Positions 34,898 through 43,366 of a stretch of 64,000 nt of DNA are shown piece by piece. Numbering within the stretch: position 1 is the stretch's first letter; every line of letters starts with the position of its first letter. Both the position numbers and the translations under genes were made by a program. The notes beneath the pieces are model-generated. The model worked only from the letters and a program-made list of their open reading frames with translations. It was not told the DNA's origin and did no database searches. The stretch comes from Sphingobacteriaceae bacterium GW460-11-11-14-LB5 (GTDB lineage Bacteria; Bacteroidota; Bacteroidia; Sphingobacteriales; Sphingobacteriaceae): the NCBI GenBank assembly GCA_002151545.1, contig CP021237.1:2170001-2234000 (forward strand). The letters are read 5' to 3'.

Positions 34898-35394
34898 TTG
34901 TTTTTTTTCCTCATTTCTTTTCTCTGCTATATAAATATCAATACTTTCGGAAAAACTAATGACGCTGCGTTCTAAAAAATAATAATAGAAAAATTATACA
35001 TAGAAAGCAATTTTAACCCCTTAAAAAACAAAATTGATATACAATCATAAAGGCACACCCCAATGATTAACACAAGTACCCCTCAATTTGGAGGGGTATT
35101 TAAACAAAAAGACGAGAAGTGTTCGTACCACTCCTCGCCAAATTGGGTTATTTTCCTGCAAGCAGGCACAAAAGTTATCTAAGCTATATGTTTAACCCTT
35201 CTCCAAAGGTATAAAATTTACGCATGTTACAAATAACGCAGTGTACATTCTAATTATTTTAAATTTTCATAACAATGCCTCCAGCTACCTGAGGTATTGT
35301 TATAAGGGGTTAGAAGTAATCCATACGTCATATATACAATTCAGGCTTCATTTTTAAAATCATATTCCTACTTTGGTTATTATTAATTTTATAA
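34898..35394. other. Non-coding spacer with two hairpins
   Basis: No gene is supported. TACCCCTC/GAGGGGTA (35077-35098) is an 8-bp hairpin followed by TTTAAAC. Next to it CGAG-A-AGTG pairs with CACT-C-CTCG (about 35113-35136). A third, stronger 13-bp hairpin is at 35269-35303. This could be the promoter and leader of the metallo-hydrolase or contain a small RNA; the sequence does not decide it. Confidence 0.45.
35269..35303. repeat. 13-bp hairpin upstream of the metallo-hydrolase
   Basis: ATAACAATGCCTC (35269-35281) pairs with GAGGTATTGTTAT (35291-35303), 13 pairs with one G-T, around a 9-nt loop. No T run follows, so it is not a classical terminator. Confidence 0.5.
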
Positions 35395-36489
35395 ATGATA
35401 GCTGTATACATTTTACTTTTTATCGTAATCGCCTTTCTGATTATAACAAACCTTCCGGTTTTTGGCCGTTTGCCAAAGGGATTACGACTGGAAAAAATCC
35501 ACCACCTCGCTAATTATCGTGATGGTGCCTTACAAAATCAGTCGATAACCTTAATGCAACCTGAGGGTGTTAGCTTTTTTAAGGTTCTAAACGCATTTCT
35601 TTTCGAAAAACATCCTAATAAGGCTCCAGATAAAACACTTCCTTTTATTTTACCTAACTTAAACGGAAAGGCTAAAAGCGATGTTCCTGAAATTATCTGG
35701 TTTGGACACTCATCTTACCTGATCAAAGTACAAGGCTTAAGAATTCTGGTCGATCCTGTTTTTAGCAAAACGCCATCTCCATTTTCATTTATCGGCAGTA
35801 AAGCTTTTTTGGGCACAGATGTGGTTAAAGCGGAAGAATTTAAAGATATCGATATCCTGGTTATCACACACGATCATTACGATCACCTGGATTATAATAG
35901 TATTTTAAAAATTGCACCACAGGTTAAATCTATTGTTACTTCACTGGGCGTGGGATCACACCTGGAAAGATGGGGAATTAAGACAGAAAAAATCAATGAA
36001 CTTGGCTGGAATGAATCGCTAACATTGTTTGACAGCCTGCAGTTAACAGCTGTTCCTGCCAGACATTTTACCGGGAGGAAGTTTAAAAGGAATCAAACCC
36101 TTTGGTCGGCATTTGTACTGAAAACTGCAAATTATAAACTATTTCTGGGAGGCGATTCTGGTTACGATGCACACTTTGCCAAAATAGGTGAGGAGTTTGG
36201 CCCTTTCGATTTAGCCCTGCTCGAATGCGGGCAATACAATGCCTATTGGCCGTACATTCATATGTTCCCGGAAGAAACCGTGCAGGCCGCTATCGATTTA
36301 AAAGCAAAAGTTTTAATGCCCGTGCATTGGGGCAAATTTAGCCTGGCCATGCACCCCTGGAACGAACCCATTAAAAGAGTGGTTTTAGCTGCAGCAGCAA
36401 AGCAGCTTCCTTTGGTTACCCCAAAATTGGGTGAAACCATCATTTTAGATGAATATTTGCCTACAGAAAACTGGTGGCTTGAAGAATAA
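35395..36489 (+). CDS. MBL-fold metallo-hydrolase (NAPE-PLD/UlaG-like)
   Basis: The 364-residue protein has an N-terminal membrane helix (residues 2-19), then a metallo-beta-lactamase domain. The zinc motif HxHxDH is THDHYDHLD (His159, His161, Asp163, His164), preceded by WFGHSSYLIKV and followed by GDSGYD and PVHWGKF with the later ligands. The arrangement matches NAPE-phospholipase D/RomA-like lactonase or phospholipase members. It is likely anchored to the membrane and acts on a phosphodiester or lactone; the substrate is unknown. It is monocistronic. Confidence 0.87.
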   Translation: MIAVYILLFIVIAFLIITNLPVFGRLPKGLRLEKIHHLANYRDGALQNQSITLMQPEGVSFFKVLNAFLFEKHPNKAPDKTLPFILPNLNGKAKSDVPEIIWFGHSSYLIKVQGLRILVDPVFSKTPSPFSFIGSKAFLGTDVVKAEEFKDIDILVITHDHYDHLDYNSILKIAPQVKSIVTSLGVGSHLERWGIKTEKINELGWNESLTLFDSLQLTAVPARHFTGRKFKRNQTLWSAFVLKTANYKLFLGGDSGYDAHFAKIGEEFGPFDLALLECGQYNAYWPYIHMFPEETVQAAIDLKAKVLMPVHWGKFSLAMHPWNEPIKRVVLAAAAKQLPLVTPKLGETIILDEYLPTENWWLEE

Positions 36490-36540
36490 AACTAAACAAT
36501 AATGGTATTGTAGTGTTTAATTCTAAAATCAAATACCATT

Positions 36541-36903
36541 ATGAAAACTGATCTTGTTGAAATTTTTCAGACCATTAGAGCTGGAATGCAGCCTTACGCT
36601 ACTCGTGGATATACGGTACACGAAAATTCGGAGAACGGCTATGATCTTTACAGCGAAAAAAATATAGCAATAAACGGCGAAAAAGTAACTGAGCGCTTTT
36701 TTACAGGCGTTTACATTAATGGGGATATCGTAGAAGTTAAAATCAATACTGATGAATTTTCTACAACAAATCATAATTTAAGTGATTTTGGTCAAAATAA
36801 GGCAGGTTTGCAAATTTCTGCTCTTGATGATTCTAAATTAAAAGAAGTTGAAACTTTAGTCGAAATTATCCATACTAACTTTAAAGAAAAAGAGTGGATT
36901 TAA
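36541..36903 (+). CDS. Hypothetical 120-residue protein
   Basis: A soluble acidic protein without signal peptide, membrane helix or cysteine. It has mixed alpha/beta character (helix at the start, strands near NGDIVEVKIN, C-terminal helix LKEVETLVEIIHTNF). Codon use resembles neighbouring genes. I do not recognise the family. It is preceded by a 50-bp spacer after the metallo-hydrolase and followed by the gene at 36957 on the same strand, so it may belong to either unit. Confidence 0.7.
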   Translation: MKTDLVEIFQTIRAGMQPYATRGYTVHENSENGYDLYSEKNIAINGEKVTERFFTGVYINGDIVEVKINTDEFSTTNHNLSDFGQNKAGLQISALDDSKLKEVETLVEIIHTNFKEKEWI

Positions 36904-36956
36904 CAATCTGATGGTTAAATTTGCAGCTGATAACTTTTCTAATAACCTTCTGCTGA

Positions 36957-37739
36957 TTGAATAATTTAACTTCTAATGGTAACTGGCATCATCAATTATG
37001 TATAGCGCTGGCTCATCACAAAATTGAGTGTTTTTTTTCTTTCGAAGATCAATTTCGATTATTACAGATCGATCATCAATTAGTCGTTCACCTGGTAGAT
37101 TTAAACAATCAATTCAGCCCGCAAGATCTTCTAAAGCTTCAGGAAAAACATCACCACGAAGGCATTAAACTTATTCATCTTTGGGAAGACCTCTGGCAAT
37201 CAAAACCAGATCAGGTTTTAGCGAGAATAAAATCTTTGCTTGGCCAAAACATCCGTATTCACGGGAGAAAAACCAAAGTATCTAAAATTACCAAACCAGT
37301 TTCCGATTCTTTTTTAATTGAAAATCATTTGCAGGGATCAGTCAGTAGCCGCTATAAAATTGGTTTATTTGAAAAGAATGAACTCGTGGCTGTTGCTACT
37401 TTTTCGGCACTGCGCAAAATGAACCATACCGAAAATTACAGATCGGCAGAATTGATCAGGTTTGCTGTTAAAGCTGGTTATTCTATTACAGGAGGATTAA
37501 GTAAACTGATTTCCTTTTTCGCGGAAACCTATAAACCCAATGACCTGATGACTTACGCAGATCGCGATTGGTCGGCAGGTGGAGCTTATATCAAATTAGG
37601 TTTTAAGCAAACAGCAATGCTGGAACCTCAGGTTTATGTTCTGGATGGAAATCTAAATCGTCAGCTTAAAAAAGACCATCAGGTTTTAGCAACCGAGGTG
37701 TTTAATACAGGAAGTTTAAAGTTTATTCTCAAGTTCTAA
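36957..37739 (+). CDS. Phage-type nuclease/acyltransferase-like protein overlapping miaA
   Basis: The 260-residue protein looks like a two-part protein found in phages and beside homing endonucleases. Residues 60-85 (LQEKHHHEGIKLIHLWEDLW) recall the Vsr/EDxHD-type nuclease core. The second half (residues 120-235) has the phage pattern IENHLQG, KIGLFEKNELVAVATF, ELIRFAVKAGYSITGGLSKL, ADRDWSAG and a closing YxKLGF, like a GNAT-fold domain. There is no mobile element around it. Its stop codon overlaps the miaA start by one base, so the two are translationally coupled. Function is unknown. Whether the nuclease residues are intact needs alignment. Confidence 0.7.
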   Translation: MNNLTSNGNWHHQLCIALAHHKIECFFSFEDQFRLLQIDHQLVVHLVDLNNQFSPQDLLKLQEKHHHEGIKLIHLWEDLWQSKPDQVLARIKSLLGQNIRIHGRKTKVSKITKPVSDSFLIENHLQGSVSSRYKIGLFEKNELVAVATFSALRKMNHTENYRSAELIRFAVKAGYSITGGLSKLISFFAETYKPNDLMTYADRDWSAGGAYIKLGFKQTAMLEPQVYVLDGNLNRQLKKDHQVLATEVFNTGSLKFILKF

Positions 37740-38668
37740 TGGATCAGCACAATCTCATCATCATTTTAGGTGCAACGGCATCAGGCAAAACGAAACTGGC
37801 GGTAAGCGTAGCGGAAGCTTTAAATGGAGAAATTATCAGTGCTGATAGCCGCCAGATATTTAAACGCATGGATATCGGTACCGGCAAAGATTTGCAGGAA
37901 TACCATATTAACGGCAAAACCATTCCTTATCATTTAATCGATATTTTAGAACCTGGCGAACGTTATCACGTAGACGCTTTTAAAAACGATTTCTACCAGG
38001 CCTTTGCATCTATAACAGCAAAAGGCAAAATCCCCATCCTTTGTGGCGGAACTGGAATGTACATCCATAGCCTTTTGCAAAATCAAACTTTTACGGCTAT
38101 TCCCGTAAATCAACAATTAAGAGATCAGTTAAATCTATTATCTAAAGAAGAGTTGATTTCAAAAATGCATGGTGATAAAAGCCAGAACAGCGATCATGTC
38201 GATCTTTCCTCAAAAAAGAGATTAATCCGTGCATTGGAAATAGCAGATTATTTGAAGCATAATAAGCTGGAAACTGTAGAGCGGCCCAAAATTAAACCCA
38301 TTATTTTTGGCCTTAAGAATGAAGTAGAAGTAACCAGGGCTAAAATTCTATCGAGACTGGATGAAAGATTTAAAGCTGGTTTAATTGATGAGGTAGCGCA
38401 ATTGCTAAAGGATGGTATTAGTAAAGAAATATTGGTTTTCTACGGACTGGAATATAAATTCATCGTTAATTACCTCGATGGCCTATTCACTTTTGAAGAA
38501 TTAAGGCTAAAGCTCGGCATTGCTATTTGCCAATATGCCAAACGGCAAAATACATTTTTAAGGAAAATGGAAAAGGACAGTGTTGAGATCATCTGGCTTG
38601 ATGCATCAGCACCGGTAAACCATTTACAACAGCTAATTCTCCAAAAAGTTTCAGTTATCCAAAATTAA
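37739..38668 (+). CDS. miaA: tRNA dimethylallyltransferase
   Basis: The 309-residue enzyme adds a dimethylallyl group to A37 of tRNAs reading UNN codons. The P-loop GATASGKT is at 11-18, and DSRQ with YRRMDIGT-like FKRMDIGTGK follows. ILCGGTGMYIHSLL and KKRLIRALEI are family motifs, and KRQNTFLRK closes the core. Length is normal. Its ATG overlaps the stop of the preceding gene (TAATG). No terminator is visible directly after it. Confidence 0.96.
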   Translation: MDQHNLIIILGATASGKTKLAVSVAEALNGEIISADSRQIFKRMDIGTGKDLQEYHINGKTIPYHLIDILEPGERYHVDAFKNDFYQAFASITAKGKIPILCGGTGMYIHSLLQNQTFTAIPVNQQLRDQLNLLSKEELISKMHGDKSQNSDHVDLSSKKRLIRALEIADYLKHNKLETVERPKIKPIIFGLKNEVEVTRAKILSRLDERFKAGLIDEVAQLLKDGISKEILVFYGLEYKFIVNYLDGLFTFEELRLKLGIAICQYAKRQNTFLRKMEKDSVEIIWLDASAPVNHLQQLILQKVSVIQN

Positions 38669-38682
38669 CTTTTATTGGTCAT

Positions 38683-38695
38683 CAAAACGTTTGAT
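38683..38695. promoter_or_regulatory. Imperfect LacI-type palindrome
   Basis: TCAAAACGTTTGA (38682-38694) contains AAACGTTT with one flanking mismatch to CAAACGTTTG. It lies about 95 bp upstream of the outer-membrane protein gene. It may be a weak site or chance. Confidence 0.25.
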
Positions 38696-38787
38696 TCTAG
38701 CTAAAATAGCATCAAAAACGCCCTTTTGGCACAACCTTTGTGTTTGTTGAAACATATTAGTTTAACTCAAAAACAATAACCTTAAAA

Positions 38788-39312
38788 ATGAAAACAATTA
38801 CTAAAATTATTGCTACTTCAGCAGCTGTCGTGGCACTTTTCTTTTCTACAAATGCTAACGCGCAATCTTCTCAAAAATTAGGAATAGGAATTATTGGTGG
38901 TATACCTACTAGTGACGGATACAATGTAGCACTTGGTGCAGATTTACGTTATCAGTTTGATATCGATAAACAATTATCAATCCCAGTAACTGCTGGTTAT
39001 ACCCGTTTCCTGGCTAAAGATATTACTGTAGGTAATGTGACTTATGATGGAGTAGACTTTGGATATATTCCTGTAAAAGCTGGTGTGAAATACTTTTTTG
39101 ATGCATCAGGTTCTGGAATTTATGGTTTAGCAGAACTGGGTGCTGGTTTCGGTACAAACGAAGGTAGCAAAACTTCTTTTGTGTATTCACCAGCTGTTGG
39201 TTACGCCTGGAGTAATGGTTTAGATTTAGGCCTGAAATATGAAGGTTTAGCTCAGAATGGAACTAGCACAGGATATGTTGGTTTACGTTTAGCATACGGA
39301 TTTAGCCTGTAA
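38788..39312 (+). CDS. Outer-membrane beta-barrel protein, paralogue 1
   Basis: The 174-residue protein has a Sec signal (MKTITKIIATSAAVVALFFS, cleaved near NANAQ) and a mature part of alternating strands ending in aromatic-poor LAYGFSL, as in small 8-strand barrels of the OmpW/OMP_b-brl type. YGLAELGAGFGTNEG and NGLDLGLKYEG are shared with the next gene. Function is unknown, probably structural or transport. A terminator separates the two paralogues. Confidence 0.78.
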   Translation: MKTITKIIATSAAVVALFFSTNANAQSSQKLGIGIIGGIPTSDGYNVALGADLRYQFDIDKQLSIPVTAGYTRFLAKDITVGNVTYDGVDFGYIPVKAGVKYFFDASGSGIYGLAELGAGFGTNEGSKTSFVYSPAVGYAWSNGLDLGLKYEGLAQNGTSTGYVGLRLAYGFSL

Positions 39313-39334
39313 GGTTAATCAGAGATGATATTGA

Positions 39335-39368
39335 AAGCCCCGACCACTTGGTCGGGGCTTTTTTATTT
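39335..39368 (+). terminator. Terminator after OMP paralogue 1
   Basis: AAGCCCCGACC pairs perfectly with GGTCGGGGCTT around ACTT, followed by TTTTATTT. Confidence 0.9.
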
Positions 39369-39464
39369 CACAACATTCTGAAAAAAATGAAAATTTAAAA
39401 ATCTACCATTGATATTTTAACGTATATAAACTAAACCCTTAATTAATAACTTAAAATATCTAAA

Positions 39465-40016
39465 ATGAAAACAATTACTAAACTTTTTGCAACGACATTA
39501 ACGGCCCTTGCAATTTTAACCACTTCAAATTTAAAGGCACAAACAATGGGTTCTACCGAACCAATGTCATCAGGAAGCGGTATGGCATTTAAAATCGGCG
39601 TAGGTGTAAACGGTGGAATATTTCCAGACCGTTCGGAAATGGATTATGGATATGGCGCCGATGTAAAACTTCAGTATGATTTAAGTCCATTCGTAGCCGT
39701 AACAGCTTCTGGCGGTTATACCCGTTTAAAATGGAAAGGTAGTCCGCTTAAATTCGAATTTATTCCATTATTAGGTGGTGTCCGGGTATTCCCGATTGAA
39801 AGGATGTACCTTGCTACTGAACTTGGTTCAGGTTTGGCCATAAAAGAAGGTGCGAATATGAATTTTATCTATACCGGAGGTTTAGGTTATGAATGGAAAA
39901 ACGGTCTCGATCTTGGTGTAAAATACGAAGGTTATGTAAACAATAGCGCTTCTGATCTTTACTTCATGAAAACCGGACAATTTAACCTGAGGTTAGCTTA
40001 TAATTTTAAATTATAA
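39465..40016 (+). CDS. Outer-membrane beta-barrel protein, paralogue 2
   Basis: The 183-residue protein has a signal almost identical to that of the preceding gene (MKTITKLFATTLTALAILTT, cleaved near LKAQ). It is a small barrel with YLATELGSGLAIKEG and NGLDLGVKYEG matching paralogue 1, and it ends in LRLAYNFKL. A Met/Ser-rich linker follows the signal. It arose by tandem duplication. It has its own terminator, so each copy is probably expressed separately. Confidence 0.78.
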   Translation: MKTITKLFATTLTALAILTTSNLKAQTMGSTEPMSSGSGMAFKIGVGVNGGIFPDRSEMDYGYGADVKLQYDLSPFVAVTASGGYTRLKWKGSPLKFEFIPLLGGVRVFPIERMYLATELGSGLAIKEGANMNFIYTGGLGYEWKNGLDLGVKYEGYVNNSASDLYFMKTGQFNLRLAYNFKL

Positions 40017-40036
40017 TTAAAACATCATATAATTTA

Positions 40037-40068
40037 AAGTCCCGATGAAAATCGGGACTTTTTTATTT
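40037..40068 (+). terminator. Terminator after OMP paralogue 2
   Basis: AAGTCCCGAT pairs with ATCGGGACTT around a GAAA tetraloop, followed by TTTTATTTAT. Confidence 0.9.
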
Positions 40069-40111
40069 ATTTACCTTTTTATTTGCTATTTTGAGCCGAA
40101 AACCAAATACA

Positions 40112-40642
40112 ATGAAAAGAATATTCGGAATAGCAATTCTCACCACATTGATGGCCTGTAATCAGGCTGATCAAAAAACATCAGAAGCAAAAGACTCCAT
40201 CAAAACTGATTCTGCATCGGTTAAAAATGAGATTTCGATAAAAGACGAAAAGAAGCTGGCCATATTTACACAATATGTAGATTTAAAAAATGCGCTGGTC
40301 AAATCTGATGCCGGAAGTGCACAAAAATCTGCTGCTGTATTAAAAAATAGTTTAGCTGCCTACGAAGGCTGCGAACCTACCGCCGATATTGCCGGAAAAA
40401 TTGCAGAGAGCAGTAATCTGGTTTCACAAAGAAAAGATTTTACCGTTTTAAGTGCTGATTTAATTGCTTTACTTAAAAATGCAGAAATAGAAAAAGGCAC
40501 CATCTATGTTCAACATTGCCCAATGGCTAACAAAGGAAACGGAGGTGATTGGTTATCAACCGAAAAGGAAATTAAAAACCCTTATTATGGTAACGAAATG
40601 TTAGCATGCGGTAGGGTTGCTGAAGAGATTAAAGCAAAATAG
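40112..40642 (+). CDS. DUF3347 lipoprotein
   Basis: The 176-residue lipoprotein begins MKRIFGIAILTTLMAC (Cys16). I use this ATG and not the TTG seven codons upstream, because it gives a proper lipoprotein signal. The mature part is helical, then has the DUF3347 C-terminal motif QHCPMANKGNGGDWLS, with a Cys and Met where related CusB-linked domains are thought to bind copper, and the later YGNEMLACG. It could be a periplasmic metal-binding protein. No efflux genes are adjacent, so metal binding is inferred from the family. Confidence 0.82.
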   Translation: MKRIFGIAILTTLMACNQADQKTSEAKDSIKTDSASVKNEISIKDEKKLAIFTQYVDLKNALVKSDAGSAQKSAAVLKNSLAAYEGCEPTADIAGKIAESSNLVSQRKDFTVLSADLIALLKNAEIEKGTIYVQHCPMANKGNGGDWLSTEKEIKNPYYGNEMLACGRVAEEIKAK

Positions 40643-40775
40643 GTCTTCAAACCTGGTTTAATTAAGCATGATTGTTACGTCATTTTGACCAATTATTCAT
40701 ATTAATTTAACAGATTTGTTATGCATGTATATTAATTTTATATAATTTAGAAAGCTATAAACACAATACAATAAT

Positions 40776-42065
40776 ATGTCAGATATTGCAGAGATAAAAG
40801 TTGATGGTAAGACAGTAGAATTGCCAGTAATTACAGGAACAGAAGATGAAAAGGCCATTGATATTTCGAAATTAAGAGATCTTACGGGCTTCGTAACTTT
40901 AGATACTGGTTTTAAAAATACTGGTTCTACAAAAAGTAAAATCACTTTTTTAGATGGTGAAAAAGGCATTTTAAAATACAGGGGATATTCTATTGAAGAG
41001 CTTGCCGCAAAATCGAGTTTTTTAGAAGTAATTTATCTGATTATTTATGGTGATCTTCCAACGCAAGCTCAATTAGAAGGATTGCAAGCCGAGATCAGCA
41101 AGCATACACTCATTCATGAGGATATGAAGAAATTTTTTGATGGTTACCCATCAAGATCTCATCCAATGGGCCAGTTAGGTTCCCTGATCTTCTCATTGTC
41201 TACATTCTACCCTGAGTGCTTAAAACCAAATCAAACCGCAGAAGAACAAGATTTAACCATCATTAAACTTTTGGCTAAATTCCCAACCATTGTTTCTTTC
41301 GTTTATAAAAAATCATTAGGTCATCCACTTATTTATCCAAAAAATAAATACGATTATGTAACCAATTTTCTTTGGATGACTTTTGGACAACGTACAGAAG
41401 ATTACGATGTAAATCCGATTGTTGTTAATGCCATGAATAAACTGCTTATTCTGCATGCAGATCACGAGCAAAACTGTTCAGCATCTACCGTTCGTATAGT
41501 AGGTTCGTCTGACTGTAATTTATATGCTTCAATTGCTGCTGGTATCGCTGCACTTTGGGGGCCGCTACATGGTGGTGCTAACCAGGCAGTAATCGATATG
41601 CTGGAGCTAATTAAAGCAGATGGTGGTGATACTGAAAAGTGGATTGCAAAAGCGAAAGACAAAAACGATCCATTCCGCATGATGGGTTTTGGTCACCGTG
41701 TTTACAAAAACTTCGATCCAAGAGCGAAAATCATTAAAAAAGCATGTGATGATATCTTAGAGAACTTAGGCATTGATGATCCGATTTTAGAAATTGCCAA
41801 GAAACTAGAAGAAGCAGCTTTAACTGATCAATATTTCATCGATCGTAAGTTATATCCAAATGTAGATTTCTATTCAGGTATTATTTACCGCGCATTAGGC
41901 TTCCCATCTGAAATGTTTACGGTTCTGTTTGCATTAGGCCGTTTACCTGGATGGATTGCACAATGGAAAGAAATGCACGAAAACAAAGAACCGATAGGTC
42001 GTCCACGCCAGATTTATGTAGGCGAAACCGATAGAGAATTTGTTGAGCTTAAAGACAGAAAATAA
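40776..42065 (+). CDS. gltA: Citrate synthase
   Basis: The 429-residue type II (hexameric) enzyme condenses acetyl-CoA and oxaloacetate at entry to the TCA cycle. The N-terminal beta-domain is followed by the catalytic core: HADHEQNCSAS (His near 229), GPLHGGANQ (His near 268), GFGHRVYKNFDPRA, and VDFYSGIIYRALG (catalytic Asp near 366). Length is typical of Gram-negative enzymes. It is monocistronic, with a good hairpin terminator 20 bp after the stop. Confidence 0.97.
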   Translation: MSDIAEIKVDGKTVELPVITGTEDEKAIDISKLRDLTGFVTLDTGFKNTGSTKSKITFLDGEKGILKYRGYSIEELAAKSSFLEVIYLIIYGDLPTQAQLEGLQAEISKHTLIHEDMKKFFDGYPSRSHPMGQLGSLIFSLSTFYPECLKPNQTAEEQDLTIIKLLAKFPTIVSFVYKKSLGHPLIYPKNKYDYVTNFLWMTFGQRTEDYDVNPIVVNAMNKLLILHADHEQNCSASTVRIVGSSDCNLYASIAAGIAALWGPLHGGANQAVIDMLELIKADGGDTEKWIAKAKDKNDPFRMMGFGHRVYKNFDPRAKIIKKACDDILENLGIDDPILEIAKKLEEAALTDQYFIDRKLYPNVDFYSGIIYRALGFPSEMFTVLFALGRLPGWIAQWKEMHENKEPIGRPRQIYVGETDREFVELKDRK

Positions 42066-42080
42066 TTTCACTAAACATAA

Positions 42081-42114
42081 AAAAAACCACTCGATAGTAT
42101 CGGGTGGTTTTTTT
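42081..42114 (+). terminator. Terminator of gltA
   Basis: AACCACTCGAT pairs with ATCGGGTGGTT (one G-T pair) around AGT, flanked by A residues and followed by a run of T residues. Confidence 0.88.
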
Positions 42115-42164
42115 ATGGGGTTAACTCTTTAACAATCGTCACCCTGATGAATTTATTGTACGAT

Positions 42165-42230
42165 CGTCATCCTGAGTTTAACTCAGGATCTTCCCTCCAT
42201 GATAGATGCTGAAACAAGTTCAGCATGACG
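42165..42230. repeat. REP-type inverted pair
   Basis: A forward unit at 42165-42192 (GTCATCCTGAGTTTAACTCA then GGATC) faces a reverse unit at 42204-42230 (AGATGCTGAA, loop, TTCAGCATGACG). It lies between the convergent ends of gltA and the DUF3667 gene. Confidence 0.7.
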
Positions 42231-42236
42231 ATCTAG

Positions 42237-43358
42237 TTATGTAGCCACGTAATAAATCAGGTTTACCATGACCATTTCAGATACATTAAATGCGATCCAG
42301 TACATCACAAAGATCCAGAACATTTTAAATATAATACTGGAAGGTTTACGTTGGTAAAACACTTTTAACGCATTGTACATGTACCAGCATATCCAAACCA
42401 CCACACCAAATTGAATAATATTGGTAATAATGGCACTGTTGCCAAAAACATGCTTAACCAATGGGTTTGTAAAAATCTGCACAATAAAATAGGCAGTCAT
42501 ACCGTGAATGGTAAAAATCAGGTGGTTTAAATAATAAATATGATTTTTCCTGAAATTCCACATGATGAACAGCGCCAATAGCGGCATCAATAAGAAATAC
42601 TGTTTTGGGCGGTTATGTTCTAAGGTTTCCTGAATGACTTCAGATTTTTCACCTATATTGATCGCCCGCTTTTTGATTAACCGCTCATACCAGCTATCCT
42701 GATCGGCTGGTGGTAATTTTTTCTGTCTGTTTAAATAAGCAGCATAAGTACTATCGTTCCTTTCAATATGAATCTCGTTAAAATCTTCGATCAGGTCATT
42801 AATAGAATCCGATTTGAGGGTGGTATTTTCTGTTTTAAGTCTATTTAACTCTTTCTCCTGGTCAGCAAAACCAAGTTTTACAAATTCTTTTTTCTTGATT
42901 GCTTTATTAATCGATGTTGTCGCCTTATTTGCAATCTCTTTAGATATTCCTGTAAGTTTCAGTGCCTTGTTTACACTATCGGTAACATTTTCACTCCTTT
43001 TATTTTCAATCGTGATGCCGTTTTCATGTTTTTCCTTTGTTTTATGTTTTGGCGAATACACCACCAAAAAATATACGATGGAAACAAAGATGTACATACT
43101 CACCGGATTAATATAGCGGGCCCTTTTGCCGGCTAAATAATCGAGCGTAACCTTTCCGGGTTTTGTTAAAAGAGGAGAGAGGGTTTGAAAAAATTTATTG
43201 TCGAAATGAAAGTAATGCGCAATACTGTGGCTGATAAAAGCCCAGAAACTTTCTTTTAACTCTAGGTTCGGCTGACCGCAATCGCTACAATAATGTTTCT
43301 CAACATGAGCACCGCAGTTTAAACAATTGTGTTCTTTTCTATACTTACCAGCTGACAT
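42237..43358 (-). CDS. DUF3667 zinc-ribbon membrane protein
   Basis: The 373-residue protein has an N-terminal zinc ribbon (Cys12, Cys15, Cys24, Cys27) followed by the DUF3667 signature FHFDNKFFQTLSPLLTKPGK and YLAGKRARYINPVSMYIF. It has one helix near residues 88-103, a long charged and coiled cytoplasmic-type middle (110-250), then four hydrophobic helices to the C-terminus. Function is unknown. It is 8 bp downstream of the nucleoside transporter gene on the same strand, so the two are co-transcribed. Confidence 0.87.
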   Translation of the reverse strand: MSAGKYRKEHNCLNCGAHVEKHYCSDCGQPNLELKESFWAFISHSIAHYFHFDNKFFQTLSPLLTKPGKVTLDYLAGKRARYINPVSMYIFVSIVYFLVVYSPKHKTKEKHENGITIENKRSENVTDSVNKALKLTGISKEIANKATTSINKAIKKKEFVKLGFADQEKELNRLKTENTTLKSDSINDLIEDFNEIHIERNDSTYAAYLNRQKKLPPADQDSWYERLIKKRAINIGEKSEVIQETLEHNRPKQYFLLMPLLALFIMWNFRKNHIYYLNHLIFTIHGMTAYFIVQIFTNPLVKHVFGNSAIITNIIQFGVVVWICWYMYNALKVFYQRKPSSIIFKMFWIFVMYWIAFNVSEMVMVNLIYYVAT

Positions 43359-43366
43359 GGAATAAA

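Noticed and set aside
36957..37739. Prophage remnant
   Set aside because: Only one phage-like gene is present, with no integrase, att site or other phage genes around it.
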